Source: Paracoccaceae bacterium
GTDB taxonomy: Bacteria > Pseudomonadota > Alphaproteobacteria > Rhodobacterales > Rhodobacteraceae
NCBI GenBank assembly: GCA_003250135.1
Contig: QKHF01000126.1
Coordinates: forward strand, 1 to 16,712
DNA length: 16,712 nucleotides
Reading direction: 5' to 3'
The translations under genes and the position numbers were made by a program. How positions within the stretch are numbered: position 1 is the first letter of the stretch; every line of letters begins with the position of its first letter. The notes beneath the pieces are model-generated. The model was given only the letters and a program-made list of their open reading frames with translations. It did not search any database and was not told the DNA's origin. This document shows, in pieces, positions 1 to 6,155 of this stretch.

Positions 1-534
1 GAATTGATCCGGCGCCGCTACGGCTCGCGAACCCGAGCCTCGGAGGCGGATGTCGAGCGGGAACTCGCCCTGCTGGATGCGGACGGCGCCATGAACGACT
101 CTGCTCCGTCTGAGCGCCGGTACGAAATTGGTTTCCTTGTCATCGCGATTTCGGCGGATGCGCCCGCTGAAGACGTTGTTGAGGCGTCGAGCCAACTGTC
201 CCAGGCGCGGAACGATATCAAGACTTGCGACGCGCTCGCCGCGCGCGCTGAGGATTTCGGCCCCGGTTCGGGCGTGCGCTCGAACGTTCTATTGAAGGAC
301 GTCCCGCCGCCGCTTGCTCAGCAGATACCTACTCTCGTGCCAGGCCAGTTCACCGATCCCGTTCATCTCGTGAATGTTGTGTCGATAGCGATGCTGTGCT
401 CCACCGAAAATGTGGGGGGCGACGATCAGCGCGTCGAAGAGATACGCCGCGAACTGGTGCAAACCAATTTCCAGCGCTACGCAGACGCCTATCTGCAAGA
501 GTTGCGGCGCGACGCGATCATCGAGATTCGATGA
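1..534 (+). CDS. surA: SurA-like periplasmic chaperone / peptidyl-prolyl isomerase, 3' part only
   Basis: The gene is cut by the left edge of the window; 177 C-terminal residues are visible in the frame starting at base 1. SurA-type proteins act in the periplasm, helping outer-membrane proteins fold, and carry parvulin-type isomerase domains. The visible part fits the end of such a protein: a beta strand beginning RYEIGFLVIAIS (about visible residue 40), a helix rich in Q and A, a segment ending in PGQFTDP, and the amphipathic tail FQRYADAYLQELRRDA typical of SurA C-termini. The parvulin domain looks degenerate, so isomerase activity is uncertain. The stop codon overlaps the pdxA start by four bases, in the conserved alphaproteobacterial order surA-pdxA-rsmA. 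The assignment rests on this context plus the C-terminal helix; the signal peptide and N-terminal chaperone domain lie outside the window. Confidence 0.75.
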   Translation, partial: ELIRRRYGSRTRASEADVERELALLDADGAMNDSAPSERRYEIGFLVIAISADAPAEDVVEASSQLSQARNDIKTCDALAARAEDFGPGSGVRSNVLLKDVPPPLAQQIPTLVPGQFTDPVHLVNVVSIAMLCSTENVGGDDQRVEEIRRELVQTNFQRYADAYLQELRRDAIIEIR

Positions 535-1541
535 GCGGTGCGTCCCGCGCGGCGGCGAACGTCGCTCCGATCGCGCTGAGCATGGGCGATCCCGCTGGAA
601 TAGCCGCCGAAATCACCGCTCGCGCCTGGCGCGCGTTGAATGCGACCGGTCCCGCTTTCTTCGCCGTCGCCGACCCCGAACACCTTTCCGCAGCGGGCGA
701 CGCGCCCATCTCGGTGATTTCTGAGCCTTCCGAGGCCGTTGGCGCGTTTCCGTCCGCACTCCCTGTCATTCCCGAGCGTCTGCCTGTGCGCCCTCAACCC
801 GCGGCGCCCGCGCCTGAGAACGCCGCCCCCGTGATCCGCTCCATCGAGCGCGCCGTCGGGTTCGCCATGTCAGGCGCGGCCTCCGCCATCGTCACGCCGC
901 CGATCAGCAAGAAGGCGCTCTATGACGGCGCCGATTTCCCCTACCCCGGCCATACGGAGTTTCTGGCCGCGCTGGGCGGCGTCGACCGCTCGGTGATGAT
1001 GCTGGCCTCGGACGAGTTGCGCGTGGTCCCCGTCACCATCCACATTCCGCTGGCGCAAGTCCCAGCAGCGCTGACGTCCGATCTGATCGTCGAGACGGGA
1101 CGGATCGTCGCCGCGGCTCTGCGCCGGGATTTCGGCGTCGAGGCGCCACGGCTGGCCGTCGCCGGTCTCAACCCCCACGCCGGCGAAGGCGGCGCCATGG
1201 GGCGCCAAGACATCGAGGTCGTCGCCCCTGCCGTCGACCGCCTCCGCGCCGAGGGCGTGGACATCGTCGGCCCCCTGCCCGCCGACACCATGTTTCATGC
1301 CGCAGCCCGCGCGCGCTACGACGCGGCGCTCTGCATGTATCACGATCAGGCGCTGATCCCGATCAAGACGCTGGCGTTTGACAGGGGCGTGAACGTCACC
1401 CTCGGCCTGCCGTTCATCCGCACCTCGCCTGATCATGGCGTCGCCTATGACATAGCGGGACACGGGAAGGCGGACCCGACAAGCATGATCGAGGCGATCA
1501 AGCTGGCCGCGCGGCTGGCTGCGAACCGGGCGGCGGCGTGA
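531..1541 (+). CDS. pdxA: 4-hydroxythreonine-4-phosphate dehydrogenase PdxA
   Basis: PdxA oxidises 4-phosphooxy-L-threonine with NAD, feeding the DXP-dependent route to pyridoxal 5'-phosphate in the cytoplasm. The 336-residue length is normal. Recognisable blocks are SMGDPAGI near residues 17-24, TPPISKKAL (122-130), GHTEFLAALGG (140-150), LNPHAGEGGAMGRQD (213-227), MYHDQALIPIK (269-279) and SPDHGVAYDIAG (299-310). His171, His216 and His271 match the three metal-binding histidines of the family. I chose the ATG at 531 because it overlaps the upstream TGA as ATGA; the open frame runs further upstream (to about 396) but that stretch lies inside surA. It ends in a GTGA overlap with rsmA, so the three genes are probably translationally coupled. 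One oddity: the usual GDPAGIGPE signature reads GDPAGIAAE here. Confidence 0.95.
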   Translation: MSGASRAAANVAPIALSMGDPAGIAAEITARAWRALNATGPAFFAVADPEHLSAAGDAPISVISEPSEAVGAFPSALPVIPERLPVRPQPAAPAPENAAPVIRSIERAVGFAMSGAASAIVTPPISKKALYDGADFPYPGHTEFLAALGGVDRSVMMLASDELRVVPVTIHIPLAQVPAALTSDLIVETGRIVAAALRRDFGVEAPRLAVAGLNPHAGEGGAMGRQDIEVVAPAVDRLRAEGVDIVGPLPADTMFHAAARARYDAALCMYHDQALIPIKTLAFDRGVNVTLGLPFIRTSPDHGVAYDIAGHGKADPTSMIEAIKLAARLAANRAAA

Positions 1542-2386
1542 GCGAGTTCGCCGCAGACGGGCTGCCGCCCTTGCGCGAGGTGATCGCGAAGCACGGGCTC
1601 GCCGCCAAGAAATCTCTGGGCCAGAACTTCCTGCTGGACCTGAACCTGACCGCGAAGATTGCACGCGCCGCGGGACGTCTGGACGACGTGGAGGTCTTCG
1701 AGGTCGGCCCCGGCCCCGGCGGCCTGACCCGCGCATTGCTTTCGGCCGGCGCCAAGCGGGTGATCGCGGTCGAGCGGGACGAGCGCTGCCTTGAGGCGCT
1801 GGCCGAGATCGCCGCCCACTGGCCCGACCGCTTGACCGTGATCGAGGGCGACGCGCTGAAGGTCGACCCGGCCGAGCATCTCTCCGGTCCCGCCAAGATC
1901 GTCGCAAACCTGCCCTACAATATCGGCACAGAGCTGCTGGTACGCTGGATCGGCGGAGATGAGTGGCCGCCTTTCTGGCTCTCCGCCACCCTGATGTTCC
2001 AGAAGGAAGTGGCCGAGCGCATCGCCGCCAAACCCGACACCAAGGCCTATGGCCGGCTGGCGGTGCTGGCGCAGTGGCGCTCGACTGTAGAGATTCCCTT
2101 CACCGTCTCACCCCACGCCTTCACCCCGCCGCCCAAGGTGACGTCGGCGATCGTTCGCCTGACACCGAGGCCCGCGCCTCTGGCACCTGCCGACCGGGCG
2201 ACGCTGGAGCGGGTCACCGCCGCCGCCTTCAATCAGCGCCGAAAGATGCTTCGGCAAAGCCTGAAGGCGATGGGCGGCGATCCAAGGCCGCATTTGGAGA
2301 AGGCGGATATCGCGGAAGAGCGGCGCGCGGAAACCCTCAGCATCGAGGAATTCTGCGCCCTGGCTCGCTCATACCGCGCGGGATAG
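1538..2386 (+). CDS. rsmA: 16S rRNA (A1518/A1519) dimethyltransferase RsmA/KsgA
   Basis: RsmA transfers four methyl groups from S-adenosylmethionine to two adjacent adenines near the 3' end of 16S rRNA, a late step of 30S subunit maturation. The 282-residue protein has the family opening SLGQNFLLD (residues 26-34), the SAM-binding loop EVGPGPGGLTRALL (55-68), VIEGDALK (101-108) and the catalytic NLPYNI (124-129). The C-terminal part FNQRRKMLRQSLK is the conserved rRNA-contacting helix. The start is the GTG at 1538, which overlaps the pdxA stop as GTGA. No other start fits better, because SLGQNFL must sit about 25-30 residues in. It is the last gene of the plus-strand run and converges with the DUF4167 gene after a 52-bp gap. 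Confidence 0.96.
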   Translation: MSEFAADGLPPLREVIAKHGLAAKKSLGQNFLLDLNLTAKIARAAGRLDDVEVFEVGPGPGGLTRALLSAGAKRVIAVERDERCLEALAEIAAHWPDRLTVIEGDALKVDPAEHLSGPAKIVANLPYNIGTELLVRWIGGDEWPPFWLSATLMFQKEVAERIAAKPDTKAYGRLAVLAQWRSTVEIPFTVSPHAFTPPPKVTSAIVRLTPRPAPLAPADRATLERVTAAAFNQRRKMLRQSLKAMGGDPRPHLEKADIAEERRAETLSIEEFCALARSYRAG

Positions 2387-2438
2387 GCGCAGGCGCCGCC
2401 ATGCCGACGCCAAGCCTTCACATCGGGAAAAGTGCGTC

Positions 2439-3017
2439 TTAGGAAACGCGGTCGGCCGCTACGTCTTGCTGATCCGCAGAGTCCGCCGGAGCAGCCTCCG
2501 CCGCAGCGCTGTCTTCCGCAACGTTGCGCGGGCTTCGAGGCCGCCGCGCGCGCGAGTTTCCGCGTTTCTTGCCCTCTTCGGGCGTCTCGACCAGCTGCGT
2601 TTCGTCCGCGCCGTCAAATGTCGCCATGCCGCTGACATCAGGCTTTGAATCGGCGCTCGTATCCGCGCTCACGTCAGCGCCGTCCTCCGAAGAGTTCTCG
2701 CCGCTCGCGTCGTCGTCATACTGGGCCGGGCGCTGCGCGCCATTGGCTTGCTCGCGCCGCTCGTTCGAGGCCGCCTGCGCCGCCGAGAGAAGCCGTTGAT
2801 AGTGCTCGGCGTGCTGCAGGAAATTCTCCGACATGACGCGATCGCCCGACGTCTGGGCGTCTCGCGCGAGGGCGAGGTATTTGTCGATGACCTGTTGCGG
2901 CGTGCCGCGGACCTTGCCATCCGGCCCGGCGCTCTCATAAACGCGGTTTACGTTATTGCCGACATTCTTGCGGTTGCTTTTTCCGCGCGAGCGGTTCGGT
3001 TTTTGCGAAGATCTCAT
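2439..3017 (-). CDS. DUF4167 domain-containing protein
   Basis: A 192-residue protein of unknown function. Residues 1-25 are strongly basic (MRSSQKPNRSRGKSNRKN). Residues 20-80 hold the recognisable DUF4167 core: NNVNRVYESAGPDGKVRGT followed by a helix-rich part around AEHYQRLL. The rest is low complexity: acidic at about 98-148 (many D, E, S, A), a short basic patch KKRGNSRARRPRSPR (150-164), then an acidic Ala-rich tail. There is no signal peptide or membrane segment, so it should be cytoplasmic. The charge pattern resembles RNA- or ribosome-associated proteins, but that is inference. It lies downstream of prfA and prmC on the same strand, an arrangement I recall from other alphaproteobacteria. 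A 222-bp gap separates it from prmC, so it may have its own promoter. The ATG at 3017 has only a weak upstream Shine-Dalgarno. Confidence 0.85.
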   Translation of the reverse strand: MRSSQKPNRSRGKSNRKNVGNNVNRVYESAGPDGKVRGTPQQVIDKYLALARDAQTSGDRVMSENFLQHAEHYQRLLSAAQAASNERREQANGAQRPAQYDDDASGENSSEDGADVSADTSADSKPDVSGMATFDGADETQLVETPEEGKKRGNSRARRPRSPRNVAEDSAAAEAAPADSADQQDVAADRVS

Positions 3018-3058
3018 ACTTTATCTCAGTCGTCGTCGGTCTTCTTCAAGACGCGCAT

Positions 3059-3070
3059 GACGTATACGTC
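3059..3070. promoter_or_regulatory. Perfect 12-bp palindrome upstream of the DUF4167 gene
   Basis: GACGTATACGTC is a perfect palindrome centred about 47 bp upstream of the DUF4167 start codon. It lies where a promoter or operator would be expected for this gene. No regulator is known to me for this exact site, and such a palindrome can occur by chance. The rest of the 222-bp gap (3018-3239) holds the inverted repeat after prmC and no convincing gene. Confidence 0.25.
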
Positions 3071-3178
3071 TGCGCCTTATCGCACACGACAAGCGGACAG
3101 GATTATCCCGGGCCTCTCTACGAGCGCGCGCTGCCCCTCGATTGGCGGAACATTCTTAATCGCGCTCCGCCTCGAACG

Positions 3179-3239
3179 CGCACGAAAAGCGTATACCGCA
3201 CTTGCAGCGCACCTCAACAGAAAAACGCTATTTCGTGCG
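3179..3239 (-). repeat. Inverted repeat directly after the prmC stop codon
   Basis: On the minus strand the base after the prmC TGA begins CGCACGAAATAGCG (plus 3239-3226). After a 34-base loop the complementary arm CGCTTTTCGTGCG follows (plus 3191-3179). The arms pair over 13 bp with one bulged base. The transcript could form a long hairpin protecting the prmC 3' end or acting in processing. It is not a classical intrinsic terminator, because the run of five T follows the first arm and not the second. Seen by eye; not folded computationally. Confidence 0.5.
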
Positions 3240-4094
3240 TCAACCGTGATTGAAGCGCAACGAAACGCACCGTTCGCGCCCGTCAAAGTCGCGATATCGG
3301 CCAACTGGGGCAAATCCAGCGGCCTCAAAGATCGCCTCCACGTCACCCGCTTGCCCTGCGCCGACCTCCAGCAACACGCGCCCGCCCGCCGCCAGACGCG
3401 CCCCGGCCCCTTGGGCGATCCGGCGATAGGCGTCCAGACCGTCGCCGCCCGGGGTCAACGCAAGATGTGGCTCGAACCGCCGGACAGAAATGTCGATGTC
3501 GCGCATCTCCGCCTCGGAAATGTAGGGCGGGTTCGAGACGATAAGGTCGAACTCGCCCGTCAGGCCCTCCAGCCAGTCGCCCCGACGCAATTCGGCGCGA
3601 TCGGCGACGCCAAGCCGCTCCGCATTGCGCGTCGCGACCGCTAGCGCCTCTGGGCTGACATCGACGCCTACGCCCGTCGCATTGGGCCATTCCGCCAGCA
3701 GCGTCAGCAGGATACAGCCCGACCCGACGCCGAGGTCGAGAACGCGGCGCGAAGGCCCGCCCTCCAGCGCGGCGGCGATCAGTATTTCCGTCTCGGGTCG
3801 CGGGTCGAGCACATCCGGCGTAACCTCGAACGACCGGCCCCAGAACTCGCGCGCGCCGATGATCTGGGCGATGGGTTGATGTGAAACCCGCTTCCAGGAG
3901 GCTGCGATGAAGCGGTCCTGCTCCGCCTCGTCCATCGTCGCATCCAGCCGGGCTGTCAGCGCAGCGGCGTCGAGACCGGAAGCCCACCGCAGCAGCACGC
4001 GCGCGTCGCGCCCCGGGTCGTGAAGCCCTGCCTCCCGAAACTGTTCGATGACTTGCGCCAGCGCCTGAGCCCGGGTGAGCGGACGGTCGTTCAT
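3240..4094 (-). CDS. prmC: Peptide chain release factor N5-glutamine methyltransferase PrmC
   Basis: PrmC (HemK) methylates the glutamine of the GGQ loop of release factors RF1 and RF2, which raises their termination efficiency. The 284-residue protein has an N-terminal helical release-factor-binding domain (about 1-85) and a class I SAM methyltransferase domain. The latter shows PRPETEIL (98-105), the SAM loop VLDLGVGSGCILL (118-130), the acidic VGVDVS (142-147) and the catalytic NPPY (188-191) in FDLIVSNPPYIS. The prfA stop and the prmC start overlap as ATGA, so enzyme and substrate are translationally coupled. The start is fixed by that overlap. Confidence 0.96.
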   Translation of the reverse strand: MNDRPLTRAQALAQVIEQFREAGLHDPGRDARVLLRWASGLDAAALTARLDATMDEAEQDRFIAASWKRVSHQPIAQIIGAREFWGRSFEVTPDVLDPRPETEILIAAALEGGPSRRVLDLGVGSGCILLTLLAEWPNATGVGVDVSPEALAVATRNAERLGVADRAELRRGDWLEGLTGEFDLIVSNPPYISEAEMRDIDISVRRFEPHLALTPGGDGLDAYRRIAQGAGARLAAGGRVLLEVGAGQAGDVEAIFEAAGFAPVGRYRDFDGRERCVSLRFNHG

Positions 4095-5146
4095 GCGTCC
4101 AGCGCCGCCAGCTTGGCCGCCTGCTCCGCCTCGGTCAGCGCGTCGATCAACTCGTCCAGATCGCCCTGCATGACCTGGTCGAGCTTGTAGAGCGTCAGGT
4201 TGATTCGATGGTCCGTCACCCTGCCCTGCGGGAAGTTGTAGGTGCGGATACGCTCCGACCGGTCGCCAGAGCCGACCTGCCCCTTCCGCTCCGCCGCGCG
4301 TGCGTCCTCGCTCTCGCGCCGCTTCATGTCAAAGAGGCGCGCGCGCAGCACCTCCATCGCCTTGGCCCGGTTCTGGTGCTGGGACTTCTCCGAGGCGACC
4401 ACCACGATCCCGGTCGGGATATGCGTCATCCGCACCGCCGAGTCGGTCGTGTTCACATGCTGCCCGCCCGCGCCAGAGGCGCGCATCGTGTCGATGCGGA
4501 CATCCTCGGGCCGGATCTCCACATCCACCTCCTCGGCGCGCGGCAGAACGGCGACCGTGGCGGCCGAAGTGTGGATGCGACCGCCCGACTCCGTTTCAGG
4601 CACGCGCTGAACGCGGTGAACGCCGGACTCGTGCTTGAGCGCCGCGAAGACTCCCTCGCCGGTCACCTCGGCGATCACTTCCTTGTAGCCGCCTAGGTCG
4701 GACGCGTTTTCCTCCAGCACCTCGACCCGCCATCCTCGGGCCTCGGCGAAGCGTTGATACATGCGGAAGAGATCGGCGGCGAACAGCGCCGCCTCGTCGC
4801 CGCCTGTCCCCGCCCTGATCTCGAGGATCGCCGGGCGGGCGTCGGCGGCGTCCTTGGGGATCAGCGCCAGCCGCAGCGCTTGCTCCGCCTCTTCGCGCCC
4901 GGCGTCAAGCTGGGCGATTTCCTCTTCAGCCAGCGCGCGCATCTCGGGATCGGCCAGCATTTCCTCGGCCGCGGCGCGATCCTTTTCCATCTGCTGAAAG
5001 GCGCGGATGCGATCCACCACCGGCTCAAGCTGCGCATACTCGCGCGACAGCGCAACGTAGGCGCCGGCGTTGGCGCCTTCGGCCATGCGCGCCTCAAGAT
5101 AGGCGAAGCGGTCGAGGATCTGGTTCAGCGTTTCCGTCTGGATCAT
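4091..5146 (-). CDS. prfA: Peptide chain release factor 1
   Basis: RF1 recognises UAA and UAG stop codons in the ribosomal A site and triggers peptidyl-tRNA hydrolysis. The 351-residue length is close to the usual 355-360. Visible features are an N-terminal alpha-helical domain (1-100), the codon-recognition stretch RVQRVPETES with the PxT tripeptide at 183-185 (RF1 type; RF2 has SPF), and the catalytic GAGGQHVNTTDSAVR with GGQ at 227-229. The C-terminal part contains RIRTYNFPQGRVTDHRIN. It is the first gene of the prfA-prmC pair. Upstream, 91 bp separate it from a divergent gene. A good -35-like TTGACC lies on the minus strand at 5181-5176, but I see no convincing -10. The start ATG at 5146 has a poor Shine-Dalgarno; the protein's length and opening MIQTETLNQILDRF still support it. 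Confidence 0.97.
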   Translation of the reverse strand: MIQTETLNQILDRFAYLEARMAEGANAGAYVALSREYAQLEPVVDRIRAFQQMEKDRAAAEEMLADPEMRALAEEEIAQLDAGREEAEQALRLALIPKDAADARPAILEIRAGTGGDEAALFAADLFRMYQRFAEARGWRVEVLEENASDLGGYKEVIAEVTGEGVFAALKHESGVHRVQRVPETESGGRIHTSAATVAVLPRAEEVDVEIRPEDVRIDTMRASGAGGQHVNTTDSAVRMTHIPTGIVVVASEKSQHQNRAKAMEVLRARLFDMKRRESEDARAAERKGQVGSGDRSERIRTYNFPQGRVTDHRINLTLYKLDQVMQGDLDELIDALTEAEQAAKLAALDA

Positions 5147-5225
5147 GCCGCCCGTTTCGCGCGGCCCGTCTGCAAGGTCAAGAGGGGCCTGTGTGCGGCG
5201 AATATCGGGCGCGGGCGATCCGTGT

Positions 5226-5231
5226 TATAAT
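5226..5231 (+). promoter_or_regulatory. Candidate -10 element for a leaderless transcript
   Basis: A perfect TATAAT ends six bases before the ATG at 5238. Transcription starting about seven bases downstream of this box would begin at or next to the A of the start codon, giving a leaderless mRNA. No Shine-Dalgarno precedes this ATG, which fits. The corresponding -35 position (around 5203) reads TATCGG, a weak match, so the promoter is a suggestion only. Confidence 0.4.
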
Positions 5232-5237
5232 GCGCGC

Positions 5238-5618
5238 ATGTGGAAATGGATGGGCATCGCGGCCGGCGCCGCGCTTCTCGCTGCGGCGACCGCCGCGGCC
5301 GAGGAGCCTGCGCGCATGAGCTGGCCCTCTGCGAGCGCCGATGCGCCGACAGTGGAGGCGACGTCGTCCTGCTCCTGCCGCTATCCGGGCGGAAGCGCGG
5401 AGTTAGGTGAAACGATCTGCATGGGCGCGTCCGGCGACCGGTATCTCGCCCGATGCGAGATGGTGCTCAACAACACGGCCTGGAAACGGGTCCGCGAAGG
5501 CTGCGGAACCGAGGACGCCGTCTCGTCACTGGGACTGGCCGAGCGCCTCGCCAAGCTGTTGGAGCCAGCGGTCGATCCGGGCCTTGTTCACGCCCAGGTC
5601 GCTTTCGCCGTACACTGA
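5238..5618 (+). CDS. Small secreted cysteine-rich protein, uncharacterised
   Basis: A 126-residue protein starting MWKWMGIAAG with an Ala-rich hydrophobic stretch (about 5-20) and a likely signal-peptidase site after ATAAA (residue 21), so it is probably exported to the periplasm. Five cysteines remain: C45, C47, C61, C73 and C89, in CSCRYPGG, GETICMG, ARCEMVLNNTAWKR and REGCG. The C-x-C and NNTxW pattern resembles short alphaproteobacterial hypothetical proteins I have seen; I know no function. The odd number of cysteines leaves one free if disulphides form. The conserved-looking core ends near C89. The last 30 residues (97-126) are encoded antisense to the 3' end of the DUF1499 gene and look like run-on sequence. 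An in-frame open region extends upstream to 5145, but the ATG at 5238 begins the signal peptide. The gene is divergent from prfA. Confidence 0.6.
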   Translation: MWKWMGIAAGAALLAAATAAAEEPARMSWPSASADAPTVEATSSCSCRYPGGSAELGETICMGASGDRYLARCEMVLNNTAWKRVREGCGTEDAVSSLGLAERLAKLLEPAVDPGLVHAQVAFAVH

Positions 5619-6041
5619 TTGCGAGAAGATCGCGACGGTGGACGCACCGTCCGGCAAACCCACGACCTCCACGGAAACATAGTCGGGAAACCGTAGGTAT
5701 TTCGTGCGCTGCACATAGGTCGCCCACAACTCCGAAGGCGACCCAGCCGCCAGCTTCGTGCGCGGCTGCCGTCGTGCGACCCGGTCGACGGCCTGCATCA
5801 ACTCCCTTGGCGAGACATGAAACTTCGGACTCTCGACGCTCGGCGCGGCGAGAGACATCGCCGCGGGCGCAACCAGATACTGGTTCGAGGGATCGACGGA
5901 GGCCACCGTCAAGGGATCGACGTGATAGTCGATCGGATTCTCGCCGATCAGGAATAATTGCGCCGCCAAGAGGCCGTACGCAAACAGCGCAAGGACGATC
6001 AGGACGCCCCCAGCCTGAACCAGAAAAACCCGCAATTTCAT
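5526..6041 (-). CDS. DUF1499 domain-containing membrane-anchored protein
   Basis: A 171-residue protein with one N-terminal hydrophobic segment (about residues 7-32, VLIVLALFAYGLLAAQLFLIG) and a DUF1499 domain behind it. The domain shows YVQRTKYLRFPDYVSVEVVGL, STVAIFSQSVYGESDLGVNKARIDRWL and a short tail, which are the family landmarks. The soluble part probably faces the periplasm. The biochemical role of DUF1499 is not known to me. The start ATG at 6041 follows AAAGG nine bases upstream, a weak Shine-Dalgarno. Its last 93 bases overlap the 3' end of the convergent secreted-protein gene. The upstream gap to ispG is AT-rich and may hold its own promoter. Confidence 0.8.
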   Translation of the reverse strand: MKLRVFLVQAGGVLIVLALFAYGLLAAQLFLIGENPIDYHVDPLTVASVDPSNQYLVAPAAMSLAAPSVESPKFHVSPRELMQAVDRVARRQPRTKLAAGSPSELWATYVQRTKYLRFPDYVSVEVVGLPDGASTVAIFSQSVYGESDLGVNKARIDRWLQQLGEALGQSQ

Positions 6042-6052
6042 CGGGCAATGCC

Positions 6053-6114
6053 TTTAAATTAATATATTAGTCGTCCGTCTTACTCATCCCGACATTAACG
6101 CAGTATTAATATGT
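6053..6114 (-). promoter_or_regulatory. AT-rich region upstream of the DUF1499 gene, with candidate -10 and inverted repeat
   Basis: This stretch is strikingly AT-rich for the window. On the minus strand TAATAT (plus 6069-6064) sits about 22 bases before the start codon and could be a -10 box; no good -35 is visible at 16-18 bp. Just upstream lie ACATTAA (6092-6098) and TTAATATGT (6106-6114), imperfect inverted-repeat arms with a two-base bulge around a 7-base spacer, which could be an operator. Confidence 0.25.
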
Positions 6115-6155
6115 TTTAACCCGGCGCTCGGTTGCTATCCCGCGCGGCGGAAACA

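Noticed and set aside
870..1907. Minus-strand open frame antisense to pdxA and rsmA
   Set aside because: The product is Arg-rich and compositionally biased; pdxA and rsmA explain this DNA.
3077..3346. 89-residue minus-strand open frame across the prmC end and the following gap
   Set aside because: It overlaps the end of prmC out of frame, has no domain, and its composition looks like translated non-coding DNA.
5145..5237. Upstream extension of the secreted-protein frame to an ATG at 5145
   Set aside because: The extension overlaps the prfA start and would place about 30 Arg-rich residues before a clear signal peptide. The ATG at 5238 fits better.
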